64,000 bases of DNA from Syntrophomonadaceae bacterium (GCA_012729715.1 JAAYCQ010000082.1:1-64000); one strand, 5' to 3'; numbered from the stretch's first letter, positions 1-9,753 are shown. Translations and numbers: made by a program. Notes: generated from the letters alone by a model not told the origin.

Positions 1-506
1 CAGATATAAGGGGTTACATGCTCTCTTTCCGGCTGTTCTTGAGCATTATAATACACTTCTTGCAGTACTTTGTACGAAAAAACCTCGGTATCCATCCCCC
101 GGGGGTAGGTGCGGGTCAGGGTGTTGGATACGTAATCATATTTATCCCAATTATCTTTGTAATGTTTTATAACTTTGTCCACTACAGTTGGATCTATCAA
201 GGGACAGTCAGAGGTTACCCTTACCACTACATCAGCCCCAAATTTGGTGGCTGCTTCGTAATAACGTGATAATACATCCTCTTCTGAACCACGATAATAT
301 GCTACTCCCAAGCGTTTACAGATTTCAACAATAGGTTGATCTGTATTATTAGTAGTGGTAGCGATAACCAGTTCGTCAGCTTCATTCGTCCTTTTTAACC
401 TCTCAATCTGGTACTCCAATAAAGGTTTGCCTAAAACTTCTTTCATCACTTTTCCGGGCAGGCGGGTGGAAGTCATGCGGGCCTGGTCTATAATTACGGT
501 TTTCAT
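1..506 (-). CDS. SpsF-like cytidylyltransferase, partial (C-terminus beyond window)
   Basis: N-terminal 168 residues of a nucleotidyltransferase of the SpsF / CMP-sugar synthetase type; the frame runs off the left edge. It begins MKTVIIDQARMTSTRLPGK, the nucleotide-binding start of acylneuraminate cytidylyltransferase-like proteins, and continues with TSDCPLIDP, which fits the metal-binding region. These enzymes activate a sugar acid with CTP, and in flagellar loci they supply nonulosonic-type sugars for flagellin glycosylation. The ATG overlaps the stop of the upstream Maf gene by 4 bp (ATGA), and a strong AGGAGG site lies just upstream of it inside the maf end. Translational coupling with Maf is therefore likely. 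The exact sugar substrate cannot be told. Confidence 0.85.
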   Translation of the reverse strand, partial: MKTVIIDQARMTSTRLPGKVMKEVLGKPLLEYQIERLKRTNEADELVIATTTNNTDQPIVEICKRLGVAYYRGSEEDVLSRYYEAATKFGADVVVRVTSDCPLIDPTVVDKVIKHYKDNWDKYDYVSNTLTRTYPRGMDTEVFSYKVLQEVYYNAQEQPEREHVTPYI

Positions 507-2557
507 TTTACTGCCTCCTGGGAAAACGTACTTTCCTCCGGGGAGTTGGCATTATCAACTGCTGGATGATTTCTTTGCAACATCTCCCGGGAGTTACGTA
601 GTGAATTCAGGCATATCGCTGCCAGGTCACCTATCACAGCATACCATTCAGCCTGGCGCAGTATTATTTCTATCCGTGCCATATCTGGGTCTTTATATTT
701 TTCCGGTACAGCTATCATTTCCATTTCAAACTTTATGGCAAATGATTGGAAAACATGGGCGAAGAAAAGCTGGAAAGTATGGTGAAGCTGGCGGCACTTT
801 TCTTTATATTCCATTATTTCACGTTCAATCATCGATAGTTTCTTTATTATTGATTTCATATTCGCACTACCATATAAACAACTTTCCAGTTCATCTTTAT
901 ATTTTTCATAGCTACTTATACCCTGACGGCAATATTCGACTACTTGCTCCAGATCTTTTATAGTATCCGCAGTTAATTTCAGAATTTGCTGAAGATCCTG
1001 TTCAACATTCTGAGGAGTAAAAGCGGTAAGTCTCTCTCTAATGGTTCTCCGGGGGCAGAATTCCTCCTGGATATGTTTAGCTATAGCCTCCTGGAAAGAC
1101 ATTACAGTCGAACTAGTAATATATGCCCCACCTTCGGTAGCATTAATACAGGTGCCGGAATAGTTGAGTAGGTCCATCTCATAGGCTCTAAGGAAGGAAT
1201 ACCACGTAGAAGTAGTTTCTATTGGTTTGCCATCATTTCCGGGCACAGTCAATATTTTTACGCCAGATGAAACTTGTTTTTCTCCATAAGTAGTGCCATA
1301 AGCATGGGTACGCCCATCACGGCTGAAGGCTAGATCCTGACCAATTAGTATTATAGGATCGCAACCTAGAGCCTCAGCCACTTTAAAAGCCATATTTCCG
1401 GCAGATAGCTGAATTTTTAAGATTCCCCGGTCGATACCCAGCCATTTAAAATGGTCAAAATCACGGTAAACTATAACCCGTGGGCCTGGATAAACCTGAT
1501 ATAATTCATTACGGACCACCGGACAGGCAGCTAAGTAAACATCCTCAACTTCTTCCTTATTAAAACCTTCCAGCAATTTAACGGTAGGCATAACCCTCTC
1601 CAGAGATGTCACTAAATGGGGTTTTATCCCCATATCAATAAGTACCCGAAGTGAAGCATCAGCGGCCACAATTACGGCTTTGTTTTCCAGACCCTTGAGC
1701 AAGTGCTTATTTTTGTTTAATGAAGGCCCGGTGGCTACTACTATGGCTGGTTTGCCGGCAAATCTATTATATAACAGGTTGATGCCGGGGTTAGAGATGA
1801 TTTCGTCCAGGTTAGCCAGCATATTTTCAATACCTATAAGTGAATCGTAAGGGTCGTTGCCAAAATGTAATAACTGCTGACTGCCAGCATCTTTTAATAA
1901 CTGTAGTGCTCTAATGTAATAATCCTTGTTTAAACGCAGGGAGGAAGGATGGTATACTGCTTTGATAGCTTTTAAAAAAAAGAAGCGGTTGCTTTCATGA
2001 AGATATTCTCTAAGATTTGTGTATAAATCTCCTTCTTCCAGACCAACAAATAACCGGAGATGGGGATGTCTAATTATCCCTGATAGATCTGTGTTCTCCA
2101 GAGCTGCTTTGAAAACCTCAAGTTCCTTTTCTATTACAAGGATACATACTGTGTTCTGCTTTTCTGACTCATTTTGTACATAATGCCTGAGTTCATAACC
2201 CAAGCCCATTCCCAGGAATACAGCCAGTCGGGCATTTTTTAATTTAAGGGCTTTTATTTGCGCGGCAACGTCTGCAAGTGGGTCATCAATATTATAATAA
2301 TAGAAATTGCCTTCTCTACTATATAGGTTAAGGGTTGCTTGGGATCCAACTCTGGATATTACGAACTTGTTATTTTTAGGTGTTTGTTCAATTTTTGTAG
2401 CTAAACTGGGGTAATGGATTTTTAGAGCCTGCATGTTGGCATGGTAAATACTATTATCCGCATTACGACTATTATCAACCCTGACTAGACGTACAGGTGG
2501 ATTATTATCTATAGTTTTGCTTATTAGTCGGTTCTTTTTTTTGGTTTTTTTACTCAA
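503..2557 (-). CDS. Maf-type motility accessory glycosyltransferase (DUF115)
   Basis: 684 residues. The central part has the DUF115/MptE-like signature: GKPAIVVATGPSLNKN, then VAADASLRVLIDMGIKP and GQDLAF. Proteins of this family (Maf) transfer nonulosonic acid sugars to flagellin in Campylobacter, Aeromonas, Geobacillus and Clostridium. The N-terminal 25 residues are very lysine-rich. The start is a TTG preceded by AAGGAG at about 7 nt; no ATG fits better. It lies downstream of flagellin and overlaps the spsF-like gene by 4 bp, so flagellin, its glycosyltransferase and sugar activation are read in one direction. A 9-codon copy of its start region survives at about 4250-4288. The sugar donor is inferred from the neighbour only. 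Confidence 0.88.
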   Translation of the reverse strand: MSKKTKKKNRLISKTIDNNPPVRLVRVDNSRNADNSIYHANMQALKIHYPSLATKIEQTPKNNKFVISRVGSQATLNLYSREGNFYYYNIDDPLADVAAQIKALKLKNARLAVFLGMGLGYELRHYVQNESEKQNTVCILVIEKELEVFKAALENTDLSGIIRHPHLRLFVGLEEGDLYTNLREYLHESNRFFFLKAIKAVYHPSSLRLNKDYYIRALQLLKDAGSQQLLHFGNDPYDSLIGIENMLANLDEIISNPGINLLYNRFAGKPAIVVATGPSLNKNKHLLKGLENKAVIVAADASLRVLIDMGIKPHLVTSLERVMPTVKLLEGFNKEEVEDVYLAACPVVRNELYQVYPGPRVIVYRDFDHFKWLGIDRGILKIQLSAGNMAFKVAEALGCDPIILIGQDLAFSRDGRTHAYGTTYGEKQVSSGVKILTVPGNDGKPIETTSTWYSFLRAYEMDLLNYSGTCINATEGGAYITSSTVMSFQEAIAKHIQEEFCPRRTIRERLTAFTPQNVEQDLQQILKLTADTIKDLEQVVEYCRQGISSYEKYKDELESCLYGSANMKSIIKKLSMIEREIMEYKEKCRQLHHTFQLFFAHVFQSFAIKFEMEMIAVPEKYKDPDMARIEIILRQAEWYAVIGDLAAICLNSLRNSREMLQRNHPAVDNANSPEESTFSQEAVK

Positions 2558-2646
2558 TTGTAAACTCCTTTTAATGCGAAGTGATATATATTATATCGGC
2601 TAAAGCCCAGGAAGTCTTTAGCCTGGTGAGTGAGGGGTAAGGTGAA

Positions 2647-2678
2647 ATAAAAACCGGCCCCCCTTGCGAGGACCGGCT
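2647..2678 (-). terminator. Rho-independent terminator (copy 2)
   Basis: GC-rich hairpin CCGGTCCTCGCAAGGGGGGCCGG followed on the minus strand by TTTTTATTTC. It stands directly after the flagellin C-terminal remnant and is nearly identical to the terminator after the intact flagellin gene at 4388-4417. That fits a duplicated flagellin 3' end. Confidence 0.8.
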
Positions 2679-2692
2679 TTTGGTTGGTAGTA

Positions 2693-2882
2693 TTATCCGA
2701 GTAATTGCAGTACGCTCTGCGGTTTGGCATTGGCCTGGGCCAGCATGGCAGTTCCTGCCTGGAGCATGATCTGAGCCTTGGTAAATGCCATCATTTCCTT
2801 GGCGAAGTCAAGGTCACGGATGCGGGACTCGGCTGCCGTCAGGTTCCGGAAGCTACACCCATCTTGGCACGTTCACTGGATA
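2693..2882 (-). pseudogene. Flagellin C-terminal remnant
   Basis: On the minus strand this repeats the last part of the intact flagellin (4432-4680) almost base for base: VSSERAKMG, then after a gap the [17 protein letters not shown] and [11 protein letters not shown] stretches and the same stop. About 50 bp covering [14 protein letters not shown] are deleted, and one further base is missing after VAS (TCGGAGAAC became TCCGGAAC), which puts a TGA in the upstream frame. No N-terminal flagellin domain is nearby, so this is a dead fragment. Its terminator and the intergenic sequence up to maf are also copies of those after the intact gene. Confidence 0.93.
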
Positions 2883-2914
2883 CCCACACTAACCTGTGGG
2901 TTAATATAATATTC

Positions 2915-4105
2915 TTAAACATTTTCAATTTTCACTGTAAGTCCCTGCAATTTATCATAATAAAATACATAATCTGAACTACCACACTTAAACCTATGAG
3001 TTAAATCCAACGAAAAGTCAGTATCCGGATTTGATTTATAGAAATTATGATTTTCCATATCAGCCACATAATCGAATAGTCCTGTTACAGAAACACCCAT
3101 ATCATGCTGTAGATTTTTATATATTCCACCGTTTAAGTCATAGTGAGTAACCCTCTTATAATAGACCTGATTATAGTTCTTCAAAATATCCACACAACGG
3201 TCCTTATCATCTATCGGTGATATGTCATCTTCAACCGATTGAAAAATATAATATCTGCATTCGGAAGATTGGCGATGTTTATCTACGAGTAAACTTCTTA
3301 TCATTTTATGACTATCTGAAAAATACTGTGGAGAGGTTTCATCTTCTATAGTCCAAGGGTTGTTACACCCACAATGAATAATAAACGGATATGGACTTCC
3401 TTCAACTGCAAGTCGCACCAGATAATCAGCTTCATGAACTTCTCCTCCGACAATATGTTTTAAAAGGGCTCTAGAAAAACCAGCTTTATCAATAATAACC
3501 GAGAATGTATTTGGTGCATACTTTCCCATTAATAGTGAGATGTAGCCCCCATATGAAGACCCATATGCCATAATCCTACGGGAATTTATAGGATAACGTT
3601 TTAATATTTCTCCAACCATACACAGATTGTCAATCGCAGGTAATAAGCCCCATGATTGGTATTCATCATTACCGGTTACCAGAGTAGGTTGGCACCTAAT
3701 ATCCAAACTGGTACACCCTTTTTTGAGTACTTCAACAGCGATTGTCGAATAAACATCCATCTTTGTTTGGGCATTTTTAAACGAATCTGGAGATAGGTTT
3801 ATTCCATAAATGCGCCTAATATTATGAAAAAATTCTTCTTTCAAAACCAAATCGGTACCCCTATAAATGCCAAAATAATTTACACCTGCAACTATACAAT
3901 TATATTTATCTGCCAAATATGGTCTCAATTTATTGTTTTGATAATCTGAGTTAGCAAATCCTCCCCATCCGTCACTAAATATAATTAAGCCCGTGTTATC
4001 ATCTATCTTATCTGGAAGATCCAGAAATGCTTCAAGCGTTTTTCTTTTCCAGCCCAACTCTATATCAGGATGAGCTGGAAAACTAAAGTTGCTTTTGTTG
4101 CTCAC
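2915..4105 (-). CDS. DUF2920-like alpha/beta-hydrolase-fold protein
   Basis: 396 residues, resembling the DUF2920 family known mainly from flagellin-modification loci of Campylobacter and Helicobacter. Visible: DGWGGFAN near residue 46, and MAYGSSYGGYISLLMG near residue 180, a GxSxGG nucleophile elbow of the alpha/beta hydrolase type. HYDLNGG and a later HDMG could supply the histidine. No signal peptide. It is clearly more AT-rich than the flanking flagellar genes and lies between broken copies of flagellin (2693-2882) and spsF/maf (4140-4288). It probably arrived with, or during, the duplication of this locus. A role in flagellin modification is inferred from family and place; the substrate is unknown. 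Confidence 0.75.
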   Translation of the reverse strand: MSNKSNFSFPAHPDIELGWKRKTLEAFLDLPDKIDDNTGLIIFSDGWGGFANSDYQNNKLRPYLADKYNCIVAGVNYFGIYRGTDLVLKEEFFHNIRRIYGINLSPDSFKNAQTKMDVYSTIAVEVLKKGCTSLDIRCQPTLVTGNDEYQSWGLLPAIDNLCMVGEILKRYPINSRRIMAYGSSYGGYISLLMGKYAPNTFSVIIDKAGFSRALLKHIVGGEVHEADYLVRLAVEGSPYPFIIHCGCNNPWTIEDETSPQYFSDSHKMIRSLLVDKHRQSSECRYYIFQSVEDDISPIDDKDRCVDILKNYNQVYYKRVTHYDLNGGIYKNLQHDMGVSVTGLFDYVADMENHNFYKSNPDTDFSLDLTHRFKCGSSDYVFYYDKLQGLTVKIENV

Positions 4106-4139
4106 TTATTTATGCCAACCTTTCATCTAATCTTTTAAA

Positions 4140-4288
4140 AGCCTAGTTTATGTAGAGGTTTGCCCAGAACTTCCTTTATCAATTTTCCTAGCTGTGGGTG
4201 GAAGTTATTCGGACCTGATCAATAATTACTGTTTTTAGTATTTCACGTTCAATCGCCGCTAGTTGTCGTTTTCTGTTTTTTTACTCAA
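4140..4288 (-). pseudogene. Fused remnants of maf start and spsF start
   Basis: Minus-strand reading from 4288: a TTG start with the maf Shine-Dalgarno and first codons (MSKKT), then AENDN-like codons and a stop. After a large deletion comes a small piece matching maf DNA near 815-835. From 4236 it reads LKTVIIDQVRITST and then, after a frameshift, GKLIKEVLGKPL. That is the start of the spsF-like gene at 506, with its ATG changed to CTA. Upstream DNA (4289-4345) also copies 2558-2615. This is the collapsed first copy of a maf-spsF pair. Confidence 0.9.
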
Positions 4289-4387
4289 TTGTAAACTCCT
4301 TTTAATGCGAAGTGGTATATATTATATCGGCTAAATCCTAGGAAGTCTTTAGTCTGATAAGGGGCGAGGAGGACGGGGTAAAGGGAA

Positions 4388-4417
4388 ATAAAAACCGGCC
4401 CCCTTGCGAGGGCCGGC
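4388..4417 (-). terminator. Rho-independent terminator of flagellin
   Basis: Hairpin GCCGGCCCTCGCAAGGGGGC followed by CGG and then TTTTTATTT on the minus strand, 15 nt after the flagellin stop. The stem is long and GC-rich and the U-tract is good, as expected for a highly expressed single-gene transcript. Confidence 0.9.
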
Positions 4418-4431
4418 ATTTGGTTTTAGTA

Positions 4432-7212
4432 TTATCCGAGTAATTGCAGTACGCTCTGCGGCTTGGCATTAGCCTGGGCCAGCATGGCAGTTCCTGCCTG
4501 GAGCATAATCTGAGCCTTGGTAAATGCCATCATTTCCTTGGCGAAGTCGAGGTCGCGGATGCGGGACTCGGCTGCAGTCAGGTTCTCCGAAGCTACACCC
4601 AGGTTGTTGATGGTGTGATCCAACCGGTTTTGGAGAGCACCCATCTTAGAACGTTCACTAGATACACGCTGAATAGCACTGTCTATCTTTGTAATCGAAT
4701 CTGCCGCATGGGCGCGGTCCGTTACCAGGATATTGTTAACACCCAGTGCCCGTGCTCTCATATCACCGATAGAAGCACCAACATCCTGCAAGGGATTGGC
4801 ACCAATCTGGAATACCATGGTATTGTCAGCAATATGGACAAAAGTGGTATCCTTACTAGCAAATCCACCGGTAAGGTCAAAGTTCTTGGTATCAGTGTTC
4901 CAGGCCAGCTTAATACCCGTCATGTTATCAAATTCTACATCGACATTCTGGTGTACTGTTCCTACCAGGAGGTTACCTTCAATTTTAACATCCTTGGCTA
5001 CATAGTTTCCAGTATGAGCATCAGTAACATTAACGGTAAATTGGTTGTTTACAGCAGCCTTGAGATTTGTCAGGCTCAAAGCCTTGATAACATTTTCATC
5101 TCCTACAAAAGCTATTTCGCCAGCATCTCCGGTTACTGCTGAACGTATGACAAAGGTTCCGGCTACAGTTTCAATACCACTGTCTTGCTTGCCACCTTCG
5201 GTTACAAAGGAAACAAATTTATCGCTATGGGTAGCTCCTATGCCGGCAAGTTCAGCCTGACCAAGCTGGTTGGCTATAGCATCATTAAGCTTCTGTACAA
5301 CGCTCTCAATGGTGTCTGTGCCAAATAAAGTAACCTCAGCTTTTTGGCCATTACCCTGTATCAGGGTGAGCTTCTGCGGTTGGTCAATCAGGAAGTTACC
5401 ACTCTTATCCCAGAAGGCTTCGATATCACGTAGTTGGGTTCCTTCTGTGGCTAATTCCCCTACCCCTGAACTCCGATTGAAACTAACAAATGTTCCCCCA
5501 GATGTTGTGTAGTCTTTCAAATCTTTAAATGTCAATGAAATTTCGCTGTGGGTCCACTTACCAGTTTGGTCATCAATAGTGAGATAGTCTACGGTATTGT
5601 TCTTGTTATCAAATTCACCGTTATTTAGATAATAGGTGAAGGCTCTACTAACACTCTTACCGTTTTCGTCGGCAGTCTGGGTTACTGTTACCAGGTCAGT
5701 AGAATTAGCACTAACACCCATTGTTGGAGTAATATTTACAAGGAAGGTATCACCTACAGTGAGATTACTGCTGGCTATATCAAATGCACTAAAGTTTATA
5801 TTTCCTACTGTTAATGATTGAGCGGCTGTAATGTTGATTACTCTTTCGGCTTGATACACGTTACGGGTTCCATCTTTTGCCATTTCATAAGAGGTAATAC
5901 CAAGGGTAACAGTATTGCCGGCTTTCGCCTTAATTTCAAAAACCATCTGCGCATTGGTTTCTACTGAAGTTGCAACTGTAGCTGTTTCAATGAAGGCGAA
6001 GTTAGCGGCTTTGTCATACTGGTAATACCCTGCTACTTCTTTATGACCAGCAACTGTGCCTGAACCAGAAGCCACCGCACCATCGTCGGTTGTTATTTTA
6101 TAACTACCTGCTGGCAAACCAGTTACAGTGAAGTTCTGCAAGCCGGATTGGGCTTCATCTGTACCATTGGTAATACTAGCAGTTACTACACTAGCGGTGT
6201 TTACGGTTATAACTGCTGTACTAGATGAAGCGTAATTAAGGGTCTGACCTATAATCGTTAGGCTTCCTGTTCCATCAGCAGTGCTGGCTACATTTACACT
6301 TGCATTAAGCACAAAGTTGCCTGCAGCACCTTTGGTTAGGGACTGAATCTCAAATGTACCATTTGCACTACCTTTTTGGATAGAAATTCTGTTCTTAAGT
6401 ACACTGTCTGCAGCAACAGCATCGGCTAACTTAAGTGTAAAGGCTGCTGAGGTGGTTGTCGCTCCATCTATTGTTACTTCTACTGAATGGTTTACTCCAT
6501 CCTCAAACTGGAAGTTGAAGGTGTATACATCATTCGCATCATTAGCACCAAAGGTAACAACGGTTCCGATAACTTTGGCCTGGTTATAACCCATATCAAT
6601 ATTGGTGGTGGTCTCACCGTGTTTTACCCGCATGATATCAGTTTTTTGCACCTGGGCTACACCTGGATCAGCGGTAATTTCCAGCTGATAGTTGCCGCCG
6701 CCGGGGGCTTTCTGGCCAAACTGATCTACTACCCGTAGGCCGTCGCGCATGAATACACGGGTGCTAAGCTTATCAGTGGTAGTCAGAGCTGAACTGGTAC
6801 CATCAAGCAGTTTCTTGGTATTAAACTCAGTGGTATTACCGATACGGTCAATTTCAACAATCAACTGGTCAATTTCCTGCTGGATGTTCTGGCGGTCGGA
6901 GGCAGTCAGAGTGTCGTTGGCCGCCTGTACCGACAGTTCGCGCATGCGCTGCAGGATGTCGTGGGTTTCGTTCAGGGCACCTTCAGCGGTCTGAATGAGG
7001 CTGATGCCATCCTGAGCATTGGCTATGGCCTGGTTGAGGCCTCTAATCTGGGCACGCATTTTCTCGGATATGGCCAGCCCGGCAGCATCATCAGCCGCCC
7101 GGTTGATCCTTAAGCCCGAGGAGAGGCGCTCGAGGGATCTGCTCATGGCTCTATCGGTCATGGTGAGGTTGCGATAGGCGTTGAGCGCGGACACGTTGTG
7201 GTTAATAATCAT
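4432..7212 (-). CDS. fliC: Flagellin with very large central domain
   Basis: 926 residues, against 270-500 for common flagellins. Residues 1-140 are the conserved N-terminal D0/D1 part ([36 protein letters not shown]). Residues about 822-926 are the conserved C-terminal D1/D0 part, ending SVLQLLG. The roughly 680 residues between are beta-rich, threonine/alanine/asparagine-rich and almost cysteine-free, as expected for a surface-exposed, probably glycosylated domain. Residues about 361-562 resemble parts of the FlgK and FlgL insertions ([27 protein letters not shown]...SEISL). No HExxH motif is present, so it is not a flagellinolysin. SD AAGGAGG is 7-8 nt before the ATG. Glycosylation genes follow directly. 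Exported by the flagellar type III system and polymerised at the filament tip. Confidence 0.95.
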   Translation of the reverse strand: MIINHNVSALNAYRNLTMTDRAMSRSLERLSSGLRINRAADDAAGLAISEKMRAQIRGLNQAIANAQDGISLIQTAEGALNETHDILQRMRELSVQAANDTLTASDRQNIQQEIDQLIVEIDRIGNTTEFNTKKLLDGTSSALTTTDKLSTRVFMRDGLRVVDQFGQKAPGGGNYQLEITADPGVAQVQKTDIMRVKHGETTTNIDMGYNQAKVIGTVVTFGANDANDVYTFNFQFEDGVNHSVEVTIDGATTTSAAFTLKLADAVAADSVLKNRISIQKGSANGTFEIQSLTKGAAGNFVLNASVNVASTADGTGSLTIIGQTLNYASSSTAVITVNTASVVTASITNGTDEAQSGLQNFTVTGLPAGSYKITTDDGAVASGSGTVAGHKEVAGYYQYDKAANFAFIETATVATSVETNAQMVFEIKAKAGNTVTLGITSYEMAKDGTRNVYQAERVINITAAQSLTVGNINFSAFDIASSNLTVGDTFLVNITPTMGVSANSTDLVTVTQTADENGKSVSRAFTYYLNNGEFDNKNNTVDYLTIDDQTGKWTHSEISLTFKDLKDYTTSGGTFVSFNRSSGVGELATEGTQLRDIEAFWDKSGNFLIDQPQKLTLIQGNGQKAEVTLFGTDTIESVVQKLNDAIANQLGQAELAGIGATHSDKFVSFVTEGGKQDSGIETVAGTFVIRSAVTGDAGEIAFVGDENVIKALSLTNLKAAVNNQFTVNVTDAHTGNYVAKDVKIEGNLLVGTVHQNVDVEFDNMTGIKLAWNTDTKNFDLTGGFASKDTTFVHIADNTMVFQIGANPLQDVGASIGDMRARALGVNNILVTDRAHAADSITKIDSAIQRVSSERSKMGALQNRLDHTINNLGVASENLTAAESRIRDLDFAKEMMAFTKAQIMLQAGTAMLAQANAKPQSVLQLLG

Positions 7213-7740
7213 AAACCATTCCTCCTTGAATGTTTATTTAGCCGCTTCCTTGCGGCTTTTTGGTTGTCGTTCCACATGCAGCGGCCGTCTGCAAGGGGTA
7301 CAGCAACCACCGGGGAGCTCTTTAAGGGAAAAGCTACCTGGTTGTTGCTGGAGTTTAATTTACGCGGATCGCGTACCCATAGGGCACACTGATGTAGCGC
7401 TACCGCGCTACCATTAAGGTAGCGGATTATAATAGGATTTACGCGGGTTTTTTTAAAATATTACTTAACCCTGTCTGCCATTTTTATAAGCTGTTGTATG
7501 TGATTGGCAGACATATGGTAATTTATATTTTATGTATCGTCTTTGTTTTAAAATAGGTTTACAAGTAAAAAATCGCCTTTTGCCTTATTCTCTTTTGTTT
7601 ACTCGGTATCTTGACCTTATACGGGCTTCTTTCCCGATAAGGGTCGGGCAATGCAGTCTAGTGTGGTCGGCCGGGCGAACACATGGGTTCGCCCCTACAG
7701 AATAAACAGCATACCTGGCCGAAAACTTATTTTCGGCTTA
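7213..7740. other. Long flagellin leader region with repeats
   Basis: 528 bp without a convincing gene. It holds a CGCGGAT-family repeat piece at about 7357-7455 (TACGCGGATCGCGTA and, inverted around it, GTAGCGCTACCGCGCTAC), a candidate sigma-28 promoter at 7534-7561, and a small hairpin GGGCGAAC..GTTCGCCC followed by CCTACA at about 7672-7702. The latter resembles the hairpin-plus-CCTACA repeats elsewhere in the window. If the promoter is right, the flagellin mRNA has a leader of about 310 nt that includes the repeat, a possible place for CsrA or other post-transcriptional control. Confidence 0.6.
7534..7561 (-). promoter_or_regulatory. Candidate sigma-28 (SigD/FliA) promoter for flagellin
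   Basis: On the minus strand TAAA, a 16-nt spacer, then GACGATAC, against the consensus TAAA-N15-GCCGATAA/T. It is the best match I find upstream of flagellin, and a sigma-28 promoter is expected for a late flagellar gene since flgM is encoded nearby. The transcript start would be near 7525. Confidence 0.5.
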
Positions 7741-9726
7741 CTAGCTCTGGTTGCTCTGCATATCGTTCATTCTTTGCATGAGCCATTCGCCCTGGGCGGT
7801 CATGGCGGCTACGGCTTGTTCCATGGCGGAGAATTGTTTCCAGTAGCGTTCGGTCAGATCCTCAATCCGTTCTTCCATACGAGTGATGCGTTCGTTGACA
7901 CGGCTAATTTCTTTGGTTAGAAGGCTGGTGTCGACATTGGCTCCTGAGATTCCGGCTTTGGTAGTAATAGCTGCAATGTTGGTATCCAAGGTATCATATA
8001 GCCCTTGGGCTATTCCTTTATTATAAGTGGGGTTACCATTCCAGTCTTTAACCGGTTTGCCGTCAGTGCCAATCATCGGGGTATTCAGGGTAAAGAGTTC
8101 CATTACTTTACCTGCATCTGTTTCCAGGGCAGCCCGCAGTTTATCTTCATCAATGCCAAGCTTGGCCCCTTCCAGGGAATTACGGACAAAGGTGCCGGTA
8201 GTTATGCCAATACTGGCCAGACTGGTAAATGGGTTATCTTTGCTTAGCCCCTGTACCGGGTCAGTGGTAACGCGGCGGATGCTGGAATAAGCAGTAAACA
8301 AGGTGGAATCGCCTCTTAGCATACCGCTTTTGGCCTTCTCTTCCCAGGCCTTGATTTCGTCCTCGGACATTTCTTTTTTCTGCGCCGCAGTCAGAGGCTG
8401 ATAGTCACCGCCATATCTGCCATTATTATAGCGCCGTTCGGTAAGTTCAGTATTCATGTGAACTATAGCGGTGTTGTAAACCTCTACAAAGGCCTTGATT
8501 TTTTCTACTGCACCATCGATATTATTTTCCACCTTAACACTGAGGGTACGGGTAGGGTCTGCTTCCAGCAGGTTAAAGTGGATATTATTAAGCCAAAACT
8601 GGTTGGAATCAAACTCCAGATTCTGGGCATCGTCAAAGTCTATAATGGCCTTATTCCCTTCCTGGGAAAACATCTCCAGTTTCATAACATCACCCAGGAA
8701 ACCATCGTCCTTGCGAATTGCCAGCAGGCCGGTGCTGCTGAGGCTGAATTGGCCAGTAGTTTCGTTATAGCTGGCCGTTACTCCGGTAGCTCCTGCATTT
8801 ATAGCACTAACCATATCGTTTATACTGATAGCTGCGGTATCGAAGGTAAATGTCTGGCGCGTGCCGGTTGTGCCTTCCAGGGTAAAGCTGACTGTCTCAG
8901 GCGCCTGCCCTTCGAAATAAAGAGCACTTAACAGGGTAGTTCCCGGCGGGGGACTATAGAGAGCACCTTCTTCAGGAGCCGGATTTAAAATATTTACCGG
9001 TAGGGTACTGGTAATCTCACGCTGGTCAGCCGGTGGCCCTCCAGCATTGAGGCTGGTATAGTCAACATTTAGTTTCAGGAAGTCTTTTAAAAAGCTCTGG
9101 CTGCTACCTACAATACCATCGCTTTTTATGGTAATTTTCCCATCACTGCCGTAGCCGTCAGTGGTAAGAAAGAAACGGTCGACACCAGCGTCATAGCTGG
9201 CTCTAATCCCCATATTCTCCTCGTTTATTATGCGTACCAGGTCGTTAAGAGAACAGCTGCTGGCTTTAAAGGAAAAGGGTATCTCGCCTTTGCTGCCTTT
9301 TAAGGTAAAGTTTATCTCGGTATCATCGGAGAGGCCAAATTGTTTGGCTATGGTAGATTTATCATCATTGGAGCCCAGAGCTGCCTGGCTGCTCATGGTA
9401 ACCCGGCTGGCCAGTTGTTTGACTTTCACGTTATAAACGCCGGATAGAGCGTCGGTCCTGGCGGTAGCGGTCATAATGGTTTCATCGGAGCTTTTGACCG
9501 TTTTGCCGTTAAAGGTACTATCCAGCTTAAGGTCTAACAGGCTGTTTTTCAAGGCTGCCAGTTTGGTGTTGACGGTACGGAAGTCATCCCGTTTCCATTC
9601 TAGTATTTGCCGCTGCTGGTACTGTAAATTAACTTTGCGTTTCTCGCCGGCTAATAGTTTATCTATCATGGCCTGGGTGTCTATACCACTGGCCAGGCCA
9701 CCTATACGCAGGTCAGACATTGCCAT
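7741..9726 (-). CDS. fliD: Flagellar filament cap protein FliD (HAP2)
   Basis: 661 residues, on the long side for FliD. The N-terminus, SDLRIGGLASGIDTQAMIDK, is the FliD signature. There follow two repeated 'IN motif' regions (VRIINEENMGIRASYD near 185 and VSAINAGATGVTASYN near 310) and the C-terminal helical region (MEERIEDLTERYWKQFSAME), which forms the coiled base of the cap. FliD sits at the filament tip and folds incoming flagellin. SD GGGAGGGGG lies about 9 nt before the ATG. A CGCGGAT repeat end lies directly upstream of the SD. It precedes flagellin in the transcription direction, separated by the 528-bp leader. Confidence 0.96.
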   Translation of the reverse strand: MAMSDLRIGGLASGIDTQAMIDKLLAGEKRKVNLQYQQRQILEWKRDDFRTVNTKLAALKNSLLDLKLDSTFNGKTVKSSDETIMTATARTDALSGVYNVKVKQLASRVTMSSQAALGSNDDKSTIAKQFGLSDDTEINFTLKGSKGEIPFSFKASSCSLNDLVRIINEENMGIRASYDAGVDRFFLTTDGYGSDGKITIKSDGIVGSSQSFLKDFLKLNVDYTSLNAGGPPADQREITSTLPVNILNPAPEEGALYSPPPGTTLLSALYFEGQAPETVSFTLEGTTGTRQTFTFDTAAISINDMVSAINAGATGVTASYNETTGQFSLSSTGLLAIRKDDGFLGDVMKLEMFSQEGNKAIIDFDDAQNLEFDSNQFWLNNIHFNLLEADPTRTLSVKVENNIDGAVEKIKAFVEVYNTAIVHMNTELTERRYNNGRYGGDYQPLTAAQKKEMSEDEIKAWEEKAKSGMLRGDSTLFTAYSSIRRVTTDPVQGLSKDNPFTSLASIGITTGTFVRNSLEGAKLGIDEDKLRAALETDAGKVMELFTLNTPMIGTDGKPVKDWNGNPTYNKGIAQGLYDTLDTNIAAITTKAGISGANVDTSLLTKEISRVNERITRMEERIEDLTERYWKQFSAMEQAVAAMTAQGEWLMQRMNDMQSNQS

Positions 9727-9753
9727 TTATAATTCCCCCTCCCTTTTGGGTAA

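Noticed and set aside
355-963. Plus-strand open frame of about 200 codons antisense to maf and spsF
   Set aside because: No ribosome site, no recognisable family, and it runs opposite to two well-supported genes; a shadow frame.
2883-2905. Terminator after the DUF2920-like gene (CCCACAGGTTAGTGTGGG)
   Set aside because: A hairpin can form but no U-tract follows; probably a chance dyad at the junction with the flagellin remnant.
4432-7212. Flagellinolysin (metalloprotease flagellin)
   Set aside because: The large insertion has no HExxH motif; it is beta-rich and resembles FlgL and FlgK insertions instead.
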